From Peronospora farinosa (taxonomy: Eukaryota > Oomycota > Peronosporomycetes > Peronosporales > Peronosporaceae), in the NCBI GenBank assembly GCA_947646735.1, contig CANTFK010000992.1:310001-374000 (forward strand): a DNA stretch of 64,000 bases, read 5' to 3'. This document shows, piece after piece, positions 23,287-35,189 of the stretch. Below the pieces are notes generated by a model that had not been told where the DNA came from, ran no database searches, and worked only from the letters and a program-made list of their open reading frames with translations. Each line of letters opens with the position of its first letter. Position 1 is the first letter of the stretch. The translations under genes and the position numbers were made by a program.

Positions 23287-24597
23287 ATGCGTCTTCAAGT
23301 GATCCGTTCGTTACGCAGCCGATTGCTCTCACATTCCACCGTCTCCAGCCACATCATGAGGTTGTGGAGTGCTCGTGGATTTGCATCGGCACAAGTCGAT
23401 AACCTTTTAACCGAAGAATGCGTCACTAAAGTATCAGAGCTCGCCAATGAACAAGCGGTGTCCATCACCTTTGAAGACGGTGCGACCGCAAAGTTCCACA
23501 ATCTCTGGCTTCGTGATCACTGCCGTTGCAAGCACTGCATGCACCCCGAGACACTTCAACGTCAGATAAACACGGCGACTATCCCAATGGACTCACCGTT
23601 TAACCGTCTCGAAGTCAAGAATGCCGGTGCAACTGTAGCCATTAATTGGAATACACCAGTACTTGGCTCTTCGTGTACAGCCAGTGAGTTTGATGCTGCA
23701 TGGCTACGCAATCACGCGTACGCATTGGTAAGAGGCAATGCAAAGGACCCGGTCGCGGGACCGTACCCAAAATCGTACCGTCAGCCGCGTCTGACTACGA
23801 AAGAGCTATGGGCCGGCAAGGACTTTAAGTTGCCGACACACAAGTACTATAAGAGTCTAGACAATATCGAGCCACTCATGCGTAGCCTGTACACCTACGG
23901 TCTCGTTCATGTGTCAGGTACACCCAATTCGATGGAGGCGACCGAAAAGTTTGCCAAGAAGATTGGTTTTGTACAGCGCACAATTTACGGGACCATGTGG
24001 ACGACGAACCCGACGAACGAGGAAGAGGGCTATAATGACACGGCGTCTACGAACCTGGAGCTGCCTAACCACACGGACGGCACGTACATTCGTGAACCAC
24101 CAGGACTGCAGATTTTCAATTGTGCGGCTCAAGCAGGTGATGGCGGTGAGAGCCGCTATGTGGATTCTTTTTACGTTACTGAAACGCTGAAGAACGAGGA
24201 TCCGGAGGCTTTTCGTGTGCTGAGTACGACGGTTTTGCCCTTCTTCGCTGTGGATAATGACGCCCATCTGGCTAGCATGGAGCCGATGATCCGCGTTGAC
24301 TACGCTGGTAACATCGTGCAGTTTCGCCACAACGATTATGACCGTGCACCGCTGACACACCTAAACTTCGTTGAGGTGGGTAAGTTCTACAAGGCGCACC
24401 GCATACTCCTCGATATTATGCGTCGACCGGAGATGGAGTTCTGCACAAAGCTTCAGGTCGGCGACATGATGGTCGTAGACAACCAGCGCGTATTGCACGG
24501 TCGCTACGCATTTCAAGGTGGTGACCGCGCTCTCATCGGTTGTTACATTGGCCAAACGGAGTATGAGAGCCGCCTACGTGTGCTGGGTATCATTTAA
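23287..24597 (+). CDS. Gamma-butyrobetaine / trimethyllysine dioxygenase family protein
   Basis: This intronless 436-residue protein belongs to the BBOX1/TMLHE family of Fe(II)- and 2-oxoglutarate-dependent oxygenases that act in carnitine synthesis. The N-terminal DUF971-like domain has the zinc site C79-x-C81-x2-C84. The TauD-like domain follows, with the iron ligands H262 and D264 (NHTDGTY) and H404 (VLHGRY) and the 2-oxoglutarate arginine R414. The first 35 residues are rich in R, S and L without acids, fitting a mitochondrial presequence. The ATG at 23287 is preferred because it starts this presequence; an open stretch to 23017 has no better ATG. Sequence alone does not separate butyrobetaine from trimethyllysine as substrate. 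Confidence 0.9.
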   Translation: MRLQVIRSLRSRLLSHSTVSSHIMRLWSARGFASAQVDNLLTEECVTKVSELANEQAVSITFEDGATAKFHNLWLRDHCRCKHCMHPETLQRQINTATIPMDSPFNRLEVKNAGATVAINWNTPVLGSSCTASEFDAAWLRNHAYALVRGNAKDPVAGPYPKSYRQPRLTTKELWAGKDFKLPTHKYYKSLDNIEPLMRSLYTYGLVHVSGTPNSMEATEKFAKKIGFVQRTIYGTMWTTNPTNEEEGYNDTASTNLELPNHTDGTYIREPPGLQIFNCAAQAGDGGESRYVDSFYVTETLKNEDPEAFRVLSTTVLPFFAVDNDAHLASMEPMIRVDYAGNIVQFRHNDYDRAPLTHLNFVEVGKFYKAHRILLDIMRRPEMEFCTKLQVGDMMVVDNQRVLHGRYAFQGGDRALIGCYIGQTEYESRLRVLGII

Positions 24598-24685
24598 CCT
24601 TAGCTAACACTGAGGTACTAGAAGTTGGTAAGTGATAACAATTTGCTTGAACTGACAAGTCGTTAAGATTACATTATTCACTACA

Positions 24686-27600
24686 TTATATGTTTATTGA
24701 TCGAGGCGAGCACACCTCTCTATTCACACGCTCTTCATCGCTCACTAGTGCTATGTTGGTACGACCTGTACCGTCAAAATCGCTGTCATGAGTGGGTTGT
24801 TCAATAACCGGGTCAGTGCCCCTGCCATGAGCACGCATCACCTGCCGACGCCGCTCCTCCGTAAGCTCGATCTCCAGCAGCTGCACGATGTCCTCGAAGC
24901 TTGGACGTCGTAATGGATCATTGTGCCAGCAGCGCCTCATAATTTTGGTAAATAAACGAGGGCATTCTCGCGGAATTGCCGGTCGCACTCCACTTAGCAC
25001 TGCCTCAGCTACTGCCAGAACACTTCCAGGGATGTCGGCATACGGCACAGCACAAGTATACAACTGCCAGCAAATGATACCGAAGCTGTAAACGTCGATC
25101 TTCACAGAATACTCCGACGTGGCCACGTCCTTTAACACCTCGGGCGCAGCCCAACACGCACTTCCGATGTTGGTCGTCATTTGAATTGTGACGTCGGGCG
25201 AGGGAAAAGAACTAGGCCGAGGAGCCACGACGTCACGAGTACGCAGCAACCGAGATTCGCCGAAATCGGCAACCTTCAGTATTTCCTGTTCTGAATCAAA
25301 AATACAATTCAGCGGCTTGAGATCACGATGCACAATAGGCACCGGCAGGCCATGCAAAAAGCGCATGCCCACAGCAATCATGTGCGCATAACGCAACCCT
25401 CGCTCGTACGTAAATGGCGTCTTTTGGTTGGCATCGATCGCGTCTTGAAGCGTACCTCCGCCAAGATACTCGTACACAATGTAGAGATTGATGCCGCTAG
25501 TGTAACAACCATAGGTCATCATCACACATGGGTGCACCAACTTTGACGACAGATATGCCTCCTCCTTAATGTGCTCCAAGCATTCCATCTGTGCGTGCTT
25601 GAATGCCTTCACAGCTACCTCTACCGACCGTGGCACAGAGCTGTCGATATGTCCTCCTTGCCGCCACCTTCCCTTTAGCACGATGGCAAACGTGCCTTCA
25701 CCAATAATATTTACCGGGTCGTCAAACTCGATACTATTTGGATCAATGGCTTTTAGCGACAATCCAAAATCGAACGCCTCCCTACACCGATGAAAGTTCG
25801 TAAAGGTGATCACGGCAGTGCAAACACCCAAGATGTCAAATATCGACTGCATCACGAATGATGCCATAATAGGAACATTTACCAAGTCTACAACCTTTAG
25901 CGCTGTTAAAATGATGAGACTTCCCCAGCACACAAAGAAGACAATCAGGTACGATCGCACCACCTTATTTAGCCTGCTGGTCGCTGATGTCGGGTACGAT
26001 TTACCGATTGTACGTTTAAAACGCACGTAGAAAATGAAATTGAAGCCGAAAGCCAATAGTGGGTAGTACACGTACAAGATGAGTCGGCAAGTCGGGTAGA
26101 GGCACGGTGAAAAGATATCCTCGTTCAGAATATTCTCTGCGTGATAATCATACGTGTTCTTAGACCGGTAACCCACTAGCGCCAGTGCCACTGCTGCCAT
26201 TACCGACAGAAGTAACACATTCATCGTGTACCTGTGATATCGACGCGTAGCGCTCTGAGTGTCCATCAGCACGTCCGCGTATGACACCACAGATCGATAC
26301 ATGTTGAACGCGATGGCGCATGTGAACGAGATTTGAGCAAAGTCGAAAAAACACTCGAACATACAAAAGGAAAGATAGGCCAGGTTGGACAACGCCAACG
26401 TCTCGAGTATCACACGGAGCAGAGATGTTAGCCAGTATCCGCACTGTACACAACTCAATTCCAACATGAATGGGTGCGAGTACGTTCGAAAACTTCGGAA
26501 AGTTACGTGCATGATCACAACTACGAGAGACATCCATAGCGACAACACCATCAGGATGCAGTGAATATACGTGAACGCGTCGCAAAACACACTGTCTCTA
26601 TCGTTTAATCCAGACGACGACCACGGTGCATCATCATCTAAACCAGCTCGCGATGCTAAATCGTCAAGCACTGTCGTACCAGAACGGGTCAAGCGCAAAG
26701 AATCTGCCTCCGACCCTAACCTGCCGGAAGCGGTCTTCATTGTACTTTCACCTTCATCCTTCCTGCTGTTCAAAGTTGTGTTCGTAGTACTGCCAAACCA
26801 GCTGCTCTGAATCTCCACGCCTACATGGGCAACTAATATTGCTGCAGCTACGAAGACGGTGAGCGTGACGCCCATGCACACAATGAAGATGCCCATTTTT
26901 CTGCGAGTTCTTGCTCGGTGCTGACTTTTCGCTAACAATCTAGCACGCATGGCTTCGATTTTCATGCGTCTCTGTAACCTTCTCCTGTTCCTGTCTTCCT
27001 CATCACTCACAGAGCTAGGGGCAAATGGCCCGTCATCCAGTTCGTCGTGATACGGTCTTGGGCTAGAGCCGCTGCTATGTCCCGCCACTCCCAGATGCGA
27101 GCGAACTTGATTGTCCATATCCACGCAATGCTCGTCCTGTGCTGTATCTCCATTTGGCGTAAAGTGTGCCATGTACGTAGGCAAGTCTGAGTCTTTTTCG
27201 CTTGTCCTGTCTATGCCTGCAGCTGCTACTATTTGACTGGTACTTGTCCCTCGTAACAATCGCGGCATCTTCTCCTTATCTTTCTCCTTTCGTCGTCTTT
27301 TTGACACTTGTTTACTCCTTTGTTTGCTGTTAATAATGCTTTTTCCATCCGTCGAGACCTGCAAATTATTAGCTGAATGTCTCGTTTTAGAGCTCATGGA
27401 CGACCCGTAGGACTCGAGAATGCTGCGTACGTACATCTCCTGGTCAAGGCTCGATCGGTCTTCATTCCTCTGCCTTCGTCGTCTTTTTAACTTCATGGTA
27501 GTCAATCGCTTCCACCATTTGATGCCACTATTGAAACTACTGACGTTTGTATCAATAGAGCTCGTTATCTCGCTTGTGGTGCTGTTAATTCGATGAATCG

Positions 27601-27751
27601 ACATGTCCAAAACCACAGGTAATTCCGATACAATCGACGACTCGGATGAGCCTGTAGGAAAGTTATTATTACGTGAATTTAGAGGTATTAGAGGAGGCGA
27701 CGGTCGTGATTTCTTCCGCCTTCGCTTATTAGGCGATAAGCCATGGGGCAT
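24686..27751 (-). CDS. GPCR fused to a tyrosine-kinase-like protein kinase (GPCR-TKL)
   Basis: This intronless frame encodes 1021 residues. Residues 1-285 are a disordered, Ser- and Arg-rich tail. One extra membrane segment (about 286-310) is followed by seven more hydrophobic segments (about 389-660), and then a TKL kinase domain (about 690-970). The kinase has a glycine loop (GEGTFAIVLKG), VAVK with K715, HRDLKPLN with D810, the metal-binding D829 in DFG and an APE motif (WAAPEVL). All catalytic residues are present, so it should be active. This arrangement matches the GPCR-TKL bigram described in Phytophthora, which suggests direct coupling of a membrane receptor to phosphorylation without a G protein. 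The ligand is unknown. Confidence 0.9.
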   Translation of the reverse strand: MPHGLSPNKRRRKKSRPSPPLIPLNSRNNNFPTGSSESSIVSELPVVLDMSIHRINSTTSEITSSIDTNVSSFNSGIKWWKRLTTMKLKRRRRQRNEDRSSLDQEMYVRSILESYGSSMSSKTRHSANNLQVSTDGKSIINSKQRSKQVSKRRRKEKDKEKMPRLLRGTSTSQIVAAAGIDRTSEKDSDLPTYMAHFTPNGDTAQDEHCVDMDNQVRSHLGVAGHSSGSSPRPYHDELDDGPFAPSSVSDEEDRNRRRLQRRMKIEAMRARLLAKSQHRARTRRKMGIFIVCMGVTLTVFVAAAILVAHVGVEIQSSWFGSTTNTTLNSRKDEGESTMKTASGRLGSEADSLRLTRSGTTVLDDLASRAGLDDDAPWSSSGLNDRDSVFCDAFTYIHCILMVLSLWMSLVVVIMHVTFRSFRTYSHPFMLELSCVQCGYWLTSLLRVILETLALSNLAYLSFCMFECFFDFAQISFTCAIAFNMYRSVVSYADVLMDTQSATRRYHRYTMNVLLLSVMAAVALALVGYRSKNTYDYHAENILNEDIFSPCLYPTCRLILYVYYPLLAFGFNFIFYVRFKRTIGKSYPTSATSRLNKVVRSYLIVFFVCWGSLIILTALKVVDLVNVPIMASFVMQSIFDILGVCTAVITFTNFHRCREAFDFGLSLKAIDPNSIEFDDPVNIIGEGTFAIVLKGRWRQGGHIDSSVPRSVEVAVKAFKHAQMECLEHIKEEAYLSSKLVHPCVMMTYGCYTSGINLYIVYEYLGGGTLQDAIDANQKTPFTYERGLRYAHMIAVGMRFLHGLPVPIVHRDLKPLNCIFDSEQEILKVADFGESRLLRTRDVVAPRPSSFPSPDVTIQMTTNIGSACWAAPEVLKDVATSEYSVKIDVYSFGIICWQLYTCAVPYADIPGSVLAVAEAVLSGVRPAIPRECPRLFTKIMRRCWHNDPLRRPSFEDIVQLLEIELTEERRRQVMRAHGRGTDPVIEQPTHDSDFDGTGRTNIALVSDEERVNREVCSPRSINI

Positions 27752-28689
27752 TTATTGCAACAGCTGTTTCGTAACAAAAGGCAGTGGTCTCGTTTGACCA
27801 CGTGTGTGGCACTGCCAGGGACTTGGCGATGAAAGGGCGAGATTGACGACCTCGTATTGGGTCTTTAAGTATTGTCACACTATTAATATTAGTTATTTAA
27901 GTATTAATCGTGTGACGAAGAGGAGGAAGACTTATTATACTGGAAAAAGTGCGGAAACCACATAGGGTTGGGGTTACGAGTCAAATGTTGCACGAAAACA
28001 AACTGTGTATAAAATAGTATGTATCGTGTTTTTGCGGTAGTATTAGAAGATATTAATCGCACCTAAAAAGTCGTCGGGAAAACTTTGCAATTCTTGTAAA
28101 CAAAACGAGCGTATCAGCTTTTGTGATCGAAAGGTAATTTAATTTTTAGTTACGATAAATTCTTATTAGAATATCAAAACGTTTACTTAAAACACTAGAT
28201 AAACGCGGCGATGGGCTCAAAATCATCAGTAGCCAACAAACATTGATGCATCCGTTTAAACTTTACATATATAAACCGATGAAATTTGTTGGTCTTTCCC
28301 AGTTTGACTAGCAACCATCTATATCGAGATAGTTGGAGCACAGAGTGTTTGGAGAAAGAGTGGCTAGGAGACAGGTAAACAAAAAGACAAAGCAATCAAT
28401 AGACAGAATCTTATCGTCTTCCTACTGCAAAAACTTATTCAACAAAACAACTAACAGCCGAATAACCTCGTTTGTTGTTTCTGGACCCAGTACTTTATCT
28501 CAACATTAAGTTTAGTTAACGCGTTAACATTATTGAGTATTAATGAATACATGATAAGCTACTAAATAGTACTACTATATCCGTATCTGAAAAGGTTATA
28601 ACCATATTTTATCGTATATATATTTAATTATTAAAATTAAGAAAAGCATTAGTTGCTCAAATTAATTTTTCATCACAAAAAATCTATTT
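27752..28689. other. AT-rich intergenic region
   Basis: It holds the upstream region of the GPCR-TKL gene and then an AT-rich stretch (about 28480-28690). No gene, RNA or clear element boundary is seen. Confidence 0.5.
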
Positions 28690-28699
28690 AATAAATCAC

Positions 28700-29430
28700 G
28701 GAAGAGCGGAAGCAAGCGGCTACAAGGACGACTGGCTGCGTGCAATAGAGGGCGAAATCAAATATTCAACGTCCTGTGAATCCTCGAGTGATGTGGCTGT
28801 AATGTGAGTAAGGGCCAGTCATTGAGTAAGCCGAGGCATTTGCTCCACTATCATGCAAGGAGCCGATCAACACTGTTGTGGCATCGTTTTCCGTTACCAG
28901 TAGAATATTGATGGAAGAATGGATAACGTCGACGTGTCGACGTCGACACTTCCTGTGCGGCGAAGTGAAGAAGATCTACAGGACCAGCCGAACCGATTTG
29001 TTTCGGTCCGCCCCGATCAAGACTCAAAGAAGGTGCTTTACGAAACCAAGAAGTGGGGTATCACGCAAAATTTGCATCTGGAGAAACAAGGATTCCATGT
29101 TACTGCGATGTAACCATGATGCGTATATTTGACGCACAGCTCACGAAAAAGACATGATATCTACGTTGACGACCTAATGCTGCTTAGCAGGACCAAAAGG
29201 CCCAGATTGGGTAGATTAAGCGAGCACTAAAGGGCGAGTTTACCTTCAAGGAACTTGATGAGATGAAGTACTACGTGGATATTGAGATCTACCGCAAGCG
29301 GGAGGACAAAGTAATCATCATGAGCCAGCGAGTGTATACAAAGTAGGCTCGGTGAACAGAACTGCAAGGATGTACATCAGCCGGACGACAACAACCCGAA
29401 GCTAGTCTTGCTACCGAAGAATGAAGCGTA
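28700..29430 (+). pseudogene. Copia reverse transcriptase remnant
   Basis: Broken plus-strand frames show the copia RT in order: DDWLRAIEGEI near 28720, a stretch ending KQGFHV near 29100, the catalytic YVDDLML near 29160, then KELDEMKYYVDIEI and MSQRVYTK. At least four stops or frame changes occur. No LTRs were found, so this is an orphan fragment between two host genes. Confidence 0.7.
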
Positions 29431-30216
29431 GTGCTACGACCAGCAATCACATCAACTTTGTGGAGAATATTTGGCTTATTGACGAGAGCCAAACGTGCTC
29501 CAGCGAAATACACGTGGCGCTCTTAGGTGCCAATTTGTGCGGCGCGTGGCTGGTTCATAAGCCCTGGAAACACTCCTCAATATTTTACCACTTTCTGAGC
29601 ACGCAGCAAACGCTACGGGACAAGGCGCCGAAGGAACGATGATAGACTCGAAAACGTTCAGGGCCGAAGACCACGCGATTAATCGTCAGCTCTGCATCCC
29701 GTGGGGTCATTGAGGCATACATCAAGGAGCTGGCAAAGCGGCGCCATCTCTCTCGTGTCTCTGTGGACGACTAAATGTTCAATTCGTGCCGCCCTACATC
29801 GACGGACGGAGCAGTGAAGGAGCTCGATCAAGTCGCGATCTGGCATTCATGTACATCACTTGAATGTTGCTGGACATCTACAGCCTTATCGGCTCGCAGA
29901 ATGGCTTCGATTACAGTGGCATGTCGCTAGAGTCAAGTATTCATCGGTAGCACGGGAGCTGTACGTTGGCGTACAGCTCCACCAGGACGAGCACTTGATT
30001 CACTTTCTTTCAAGGGTGTGGATCGGTATGCCGACCACCGGCCACTATCGGGCTGGTGCCTGTGAATGAACTGTATTAGAAGCTTATGAAGTACATGCTC
30101 GACAAGCCGTGGCTAGAAGGTCACACCGTCAACCCAATTTGTCTAGCTAGTGAGAAACTTGATAGCAAAATTAACATCATCGATATTTCCTTGTTTTTTT
30201 TGTAGTACTAAATCGT
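29431..30216. other. Region with no supported gene
   Basis: It follows the copia RT remnant and may contain more of the same element, but no RNase H motif could be read. It also holds the 3' flank of the ligase gene. Confidence 0.4.
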
Positions 30217-32805
30217 CTAGTGAGGAACTTTTTGTTGCTGCTGTCGGTAGAGCTCTACGACTTGTTCACTTTCCGTTGCTTGCAAAGGTTTCTTATCGGG
30301 TCGATACCGAACAAATCGAGGAAATCGAAGCGCTAGTCCTTTTCGAGGAGTTGATGCAGCCGCAACGCCAGCCGAGTCGACAGCGCCGCACGTGTATGAA
30401 GGAGATTTCGTCAGCTGAGTGGCTTTGATCTCCCACACTTCCGTCGGCGAGAGCCAAACATCAGGATGGCGACTTCGAGTGCTGTAGCATTGATATTGCT
30501 CTGGCACGTCATTCGTTGCAGGTAAAACTTGTTTCTGAAGACGTGCTGCGACTTCCGTAAGGTGTGCGTCAGTAAAGCCCGTTCCTACCTTCCCGATAGT
30601 CTACAGAAGGCATAGTAAAGTAGAGCATGAAAACCAATTAGCATAGGGCATGGCTCTTTGCAACTTTGAATATTGATACCTCGAATTTGCCGCTTCTGGT
30701 GCTGTACGTTGCCATGAGGAACGATCCATACACTCCTGCACGCCGGCCCTTGCCATAAAATGCGCCAATGGGAACCAGATCCAGCGTATCGCCGAGAAAT
30801 GTTCCATTTCCTCTACCAGATTTCCTTTGGCTTGTTGTAGTGGGCTCGTCCAACAAGTAGTCGTGCTTGAGTTTCATCCAAGAAAACGATCGGCGACCGG
30901 CTTTATACTCAGAGTCTGTGTCGTCTAGTGCCTTGACCATTAATCCCTCACACCCAGAGGCCACTGCTTTTTCGAGACAATTCCGTACAAGGGTTGCTAC
31001 ATGAGTTGTTTCGGCATCCACCCTTTTGGTAGCATCCTCTTCAATAGGCACACTTTCACAAAATGCCAAGCTAATATCGACGTGCTTCACAAACTCGACG
31101 TATCCAGATTCTTCCTCAAGCAGATTGTGCAATAAGGCTCGTCGCTTACGAAGAGGTTTCTGCAACAGAAGATGTTCGTCAAGCAAATTATAAACAAGTC
31201 AGAATGACAGGACACAACTCCACAGCAAAATCCTTTCATTGTGTACCTGAAGAAGATTAGTGCCATTGACAGCGAGCAGATCGAATAAAAACAGACAGAA
31301 CTCAGTCGTAGTTTTCGTCTGCAGCACTTGGAATGGACGAAATGTTCCGGACTGCCGGTCCAGCGCAACGACTTCTCCCTCCACAATCAATGATCTCCCA
31401 TAGGTTGACCCTTGTGCACTTGAGTTGCGAGCTGTCACGCGCTTTTCCAACACGTTCAACAAGGACGAAAATCGCTCAGTGACGTCCTCCATATTACGGC
31501 TAAAAATGCGTCTAATAGAGTATGTGCTGTTGCTGTTGTCTGGCATTGACAAGTGCACCTGAACACGAGCACCATCGTATTTGTATTCGCAGGTGGCTGT
31601 GCGACTGGTTGACTTGCCGATACGGTCCAAAACCGCCGCGACGCTGGATACGGGGTAAGCAGACATTGTCAGCACTGGTACACCCGTCACGGGGCGAGCT
31701 TTGTTGTGCATCCATTCAATCCTTCGCCCTATATCATTGATGTGCTGACTGGCATGCAGTAGTTTGGCCAGAACACGGTAGTTGGGATGTTGAGCGTATG
31801 CCAGTGTCACGCAGTCCACCCAACTCTTGTCTTTAGCAAAGAGTGCAGTAACGTCTTGGCTTTGAGTACTTTCTCCAATTGACGGAGCGCTGGCCATTGC
31901 AAGTGCCGAAAGAATCGACTTTTCACCCATTCCAATGCGCAGATTTTGATGCTATACACATCTTCGTTTAGACTGATATTCCCGGCAAGTCACAAATGGT
32001 CGAGAAGTTACGCACCGCTAGCATTCGAACCAGAAAAACTCGTTCTTCGGTGCACCTACATGCCACACCAGAAATTTACGTATCAAGACGTCGCTCTCAG
32101 TCCAATCCTTTCGTTAAAAGCCGTTCTCACCTGCATCTCTGAAGTAGTCTCAGTGCCAGTTGCTGCTTTCTAGCAACTCCACCAGCTCCTTCATCCTTTG
32201 CAATTGTCATCAAGTGTTCATACACCGTCTGGATACTCAGCAGCGTTTCGTTTTCTCCTAGCACTGGGATTACAATACGTCCACTGTCCAGCAAAGCTTG
32301 AGTAGCCTGTCCGTAGTCCGGATACATCGCCAACAACTTCTCCATCGTCGAATCTTCTTCCCGCTGCACATCCAATTGCTTCAAAAAGTTAACGAACCTC
32401 TTAGCTCCAAATTGAAGCTCCACGCCTTCATATGACGGCGCCAGCTGCGATGCCGTGAGGTACAAGGCACTCGCCAGCTCCTGAGACGTCGGAAGGGCCA
32501 GGAGTTGGCGATACCCATTGGCCAGCAGTTGTACACTGGCTACACGTGAGTTTTTCACTTCCTGATGCATATAAAATAGCGTTAGGATGTCCTAATTCAC
32601 ATATAAAGAGATCCAGAGGACCCACCTCAATGGCTGAAAATGTACGTGCGAGAGTCTTGAATGAGCCGGGATTAGAAGGATTGGATGGCGATTCAGAGCC
32701 TTGTATTGATAAAGCAGATGGAGGAGACGTGGATAGAATGGATATAGAGCGAACAAAGTGTTGAGATGGCTGCATCCTCTTTCGATACAGTCGCGTAACT
32801 ACCAT
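30217..32805 (-). CDS. LIG1: ATP-dependent DNA ligase I (six exons)
   Basis: Inferred exons on the minus strand are 32626-32805, 32131-32561, 32016-32055, 31247-31951, 30680-31159 and 30217-30600. The introns are 64, 75, 64, 87 and 79 bp, all GT..AG, and the joined frame is 739 residues. The protein has the ligase N-terminal DNA-binding domain, the adenylation motif EYKYDGARV with nucleophile K281, EGLMVK and WMKLKHDYL, then an OB-fold tail ending in FPRFVRYRPD. It seals nicks in replication and repair using ATP. The first 30 residues are Arg- and Ser-rich with no acids and resemble a mitochondrial presequence; a second Met at position 11 could give another form. It is shorter at the N-terminus than animal LIG1. 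Confidence 0.92.
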
Positions 32806-33327
32806 TGTGGACGGTACCCGTTTAGTGACGGCGATTACTTAGAATTTGTATTGCCTCTAAAGGAGACTAATCGGCTAATCAATAAACTGATATCGTCAGT
32901 GGCTTTGTCAATTTACAAGTGAAAATAATCAACCTCTAGCTATCTCAGACTAATCACATGTAGAAATGAGACGTGATGCATTTAATGCAATCGAGGTAAA
33001 TGTAAACGCAAAATATATATAGCGTTTACTACTCCCGTTTGTCAACACTACAACATGCTTCTTCAATATTCTTAAATTTTTGCGGTCAAAGTCCTAGCCT
33101 CGGCCCCACATCACAGTCACCCACCTTCGGCGGAAATCCTCCCTCACAGAGCCCATGCATCTCGCGTGGCCACTGGTCGTGCGGACAGCAGACTAGGTGA
33201 AGATACTCCGGTACTACGACTGGCAGCGTTCCCGCCACGCGTCAATGCTTCGGCGATCGCACAAGTCCGCTCGACAACAGCGATGGGGGACTAAACCCCA
33301 CGACACGCGCCGTCGCTCCTGGAAGCG
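32806..33327. other. Ligase upstream region and unassigned sequence
   Basis: The first part should hold the ligase promoter, though no strong initiator match is seen. From about 33080 to 33320 the sequence is GC-richer and may be repeat-derived, with no readable frame. Confidence 0.4.
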
Positions 33328-34568
33328 ACAATGTTCGTCCTGACTTTAGCACTCCTATATATCGGAGGCCATTGACCTCGTCACATGGTAGACCTTCATG
33401 ACTGCCAATGTTGAGGACTCAACTTGTTCTGAATTCGTAGCGGTCCGCAGTGATGCGTGATCCGTATAAACCACAAGAAGTTTTGGTGCCCAAGAGGTGC
33501 GCCCGAAACTTTACAAGGGCATACTTAATTGAAAGTAGCTCCTTGTCATGCACAGGGTAATTCAGCTCGGCAGCTTCCAAAAGCCGAGACTGATACAAAA
33601 TGACACGTTAAATGGCGCTGTCATCCTTCTGCATGAGCGCGCTGCCGATTGCAAAATGCTTGCATCGCAGACGACGCTAAAGGGCTTATCCACGTCTAGC
33701 AATGCCAAGACCGGTGCCTCTACAAATGATTGATTCACTGATGTGAACGCATCGACTTGCTTCTTTGACCAAGTCTATTCTGCATCCTTTTTTAAAAGGT
33801 CAGACAATGGCTAGTTCGCTCCGCATAATTCATGCTTTACTTATGCAAGTAATTAGCGAGCCGAGGAACTAGCGCATATCCTTCACGTGTCGTGGGACTG
33901 GCCATTTCTTAATAGCCTTTACCTTTCTGGGTCGCTGACCATACGATGCAGCCCAATACAGGTATCTCGGGGACCCCTATTACGCACTTTTGCAAGCTCA
34001 CGTATAATTGGGCGTCACCCAGATTCTGTAACACAGCGTCTAAATGACGCTTGTGCGACTCTATTGCGCTCAGACCGTCCTCCGCCCTACTATGCACGAC
34101 ACGTCGCCAAAGTAATGGGGTGCGTAGGCACGGTGCTGACGCAACACGTGAGCCAACACTCGGCTGAATGTTGCTGGAGCATATTTCAACCCTTGTGGCA
34201 TTACAAGCCACTCCCACAGCATACCGCTTGGGGTGCTTACTGCCCTTTTGGCTACATCGGTATCTCTCATGAGAACCTGATAGTAGCCATCCTTCAGATC
34301 CAACGCGGAACAGATAATTGACTTTCCCATGGAGTTCAACAAAACATCTTTCCGCAGGATCGGCGTTTGCGCCGGATTGGTGGCCGTGTTCAGCTAGTTA
34401 TAAGCATGATCCACGTGCCATCCACCTGTTGCTTTACACACACAGAAGGTCGGGCTGCAGTGAGGCGACTTGCTTTTACGTACATGCCTTGGCTCGCTTG
34501 TCGAAGAAGTCGTCGATGTAATCGACTTGTTCCTTCGGCAACGGCCATTACCTGGTCACACGATACTT
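33328..34568 (-). pseudogene. Orphan gypsy Pol fragment (RT-RNase H)
   Basis: This segment is collinear with 47316-48735 of element 2 on the same strand. It covers the RT (frames 34070-34342 and 33909-34217) and part of RNase H. About 165 bp are missing near 33428, and many stops and indels occur. The YFDD site is changed to YFGD. Neither LTR is present, and both ends stop abruptly. Confidence 0.85.
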
Positions 34569-35189
34569 GTAATGGGCCGCATTGCATATATACTACTAAC
34601 AGAAATAAACAATTACATCTGTATGAAGGTACTGTGCCCAAATAGCGGGCTCAGCCTGGCAAAATATCATTGGTTTATTATTGGGGCCTAAAGTCCAGAT
34701 ATGGACCAGTGATAAACTAACCTGAGAATGAGTAGTTTCCGAAAGGTGGGTACACTGTCGTAGTTATTACGACACAAAGATCTTCGTTATTAGTACGACC
34801 GTAAAATAATAAAATTATAGTTTCATTTACTGGATACCTAATACTTGGGCTTGATTCTTTTTAAAAAAATTGCACGTGTGAGCTAGTGAGATTACGGTTT
34901 ACCATCGTTACACCTGGTAACATTTATCGGTCCTTCCCATTCCCGAGTTTGGGATGAGAGAATCGTCGTACTTTGACGCTATAAATTTATCTTTGGAGCA
35001 GCAACCTTTGCCCATATCACTGGTGTTGAGTGATATGCCTTTAATCGCCTCGCTGCGATGTCGGGAGACGTCGCTGATGATATCATCGACCCCTGATGGA
35101 CAACGCACGAGTTTATGACCGCGAGATCGCCGAATCCAATCGTCGAGGCTTAATTCTCTCACGACCTTCACGGAACGATTTCGTGAAGA
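34569..35189. other. Region with no supported gene
   Basis: No family resemblance on either strand. The last part (from about 35090) may be the start of the decayed gag that follows. Confidence 0.4.

Noticed and set aside
28195..28395. 66-codon minus-strand frame in the AT-rich region
   Set aside because: No start context, no family match and AT-rich surroundings.
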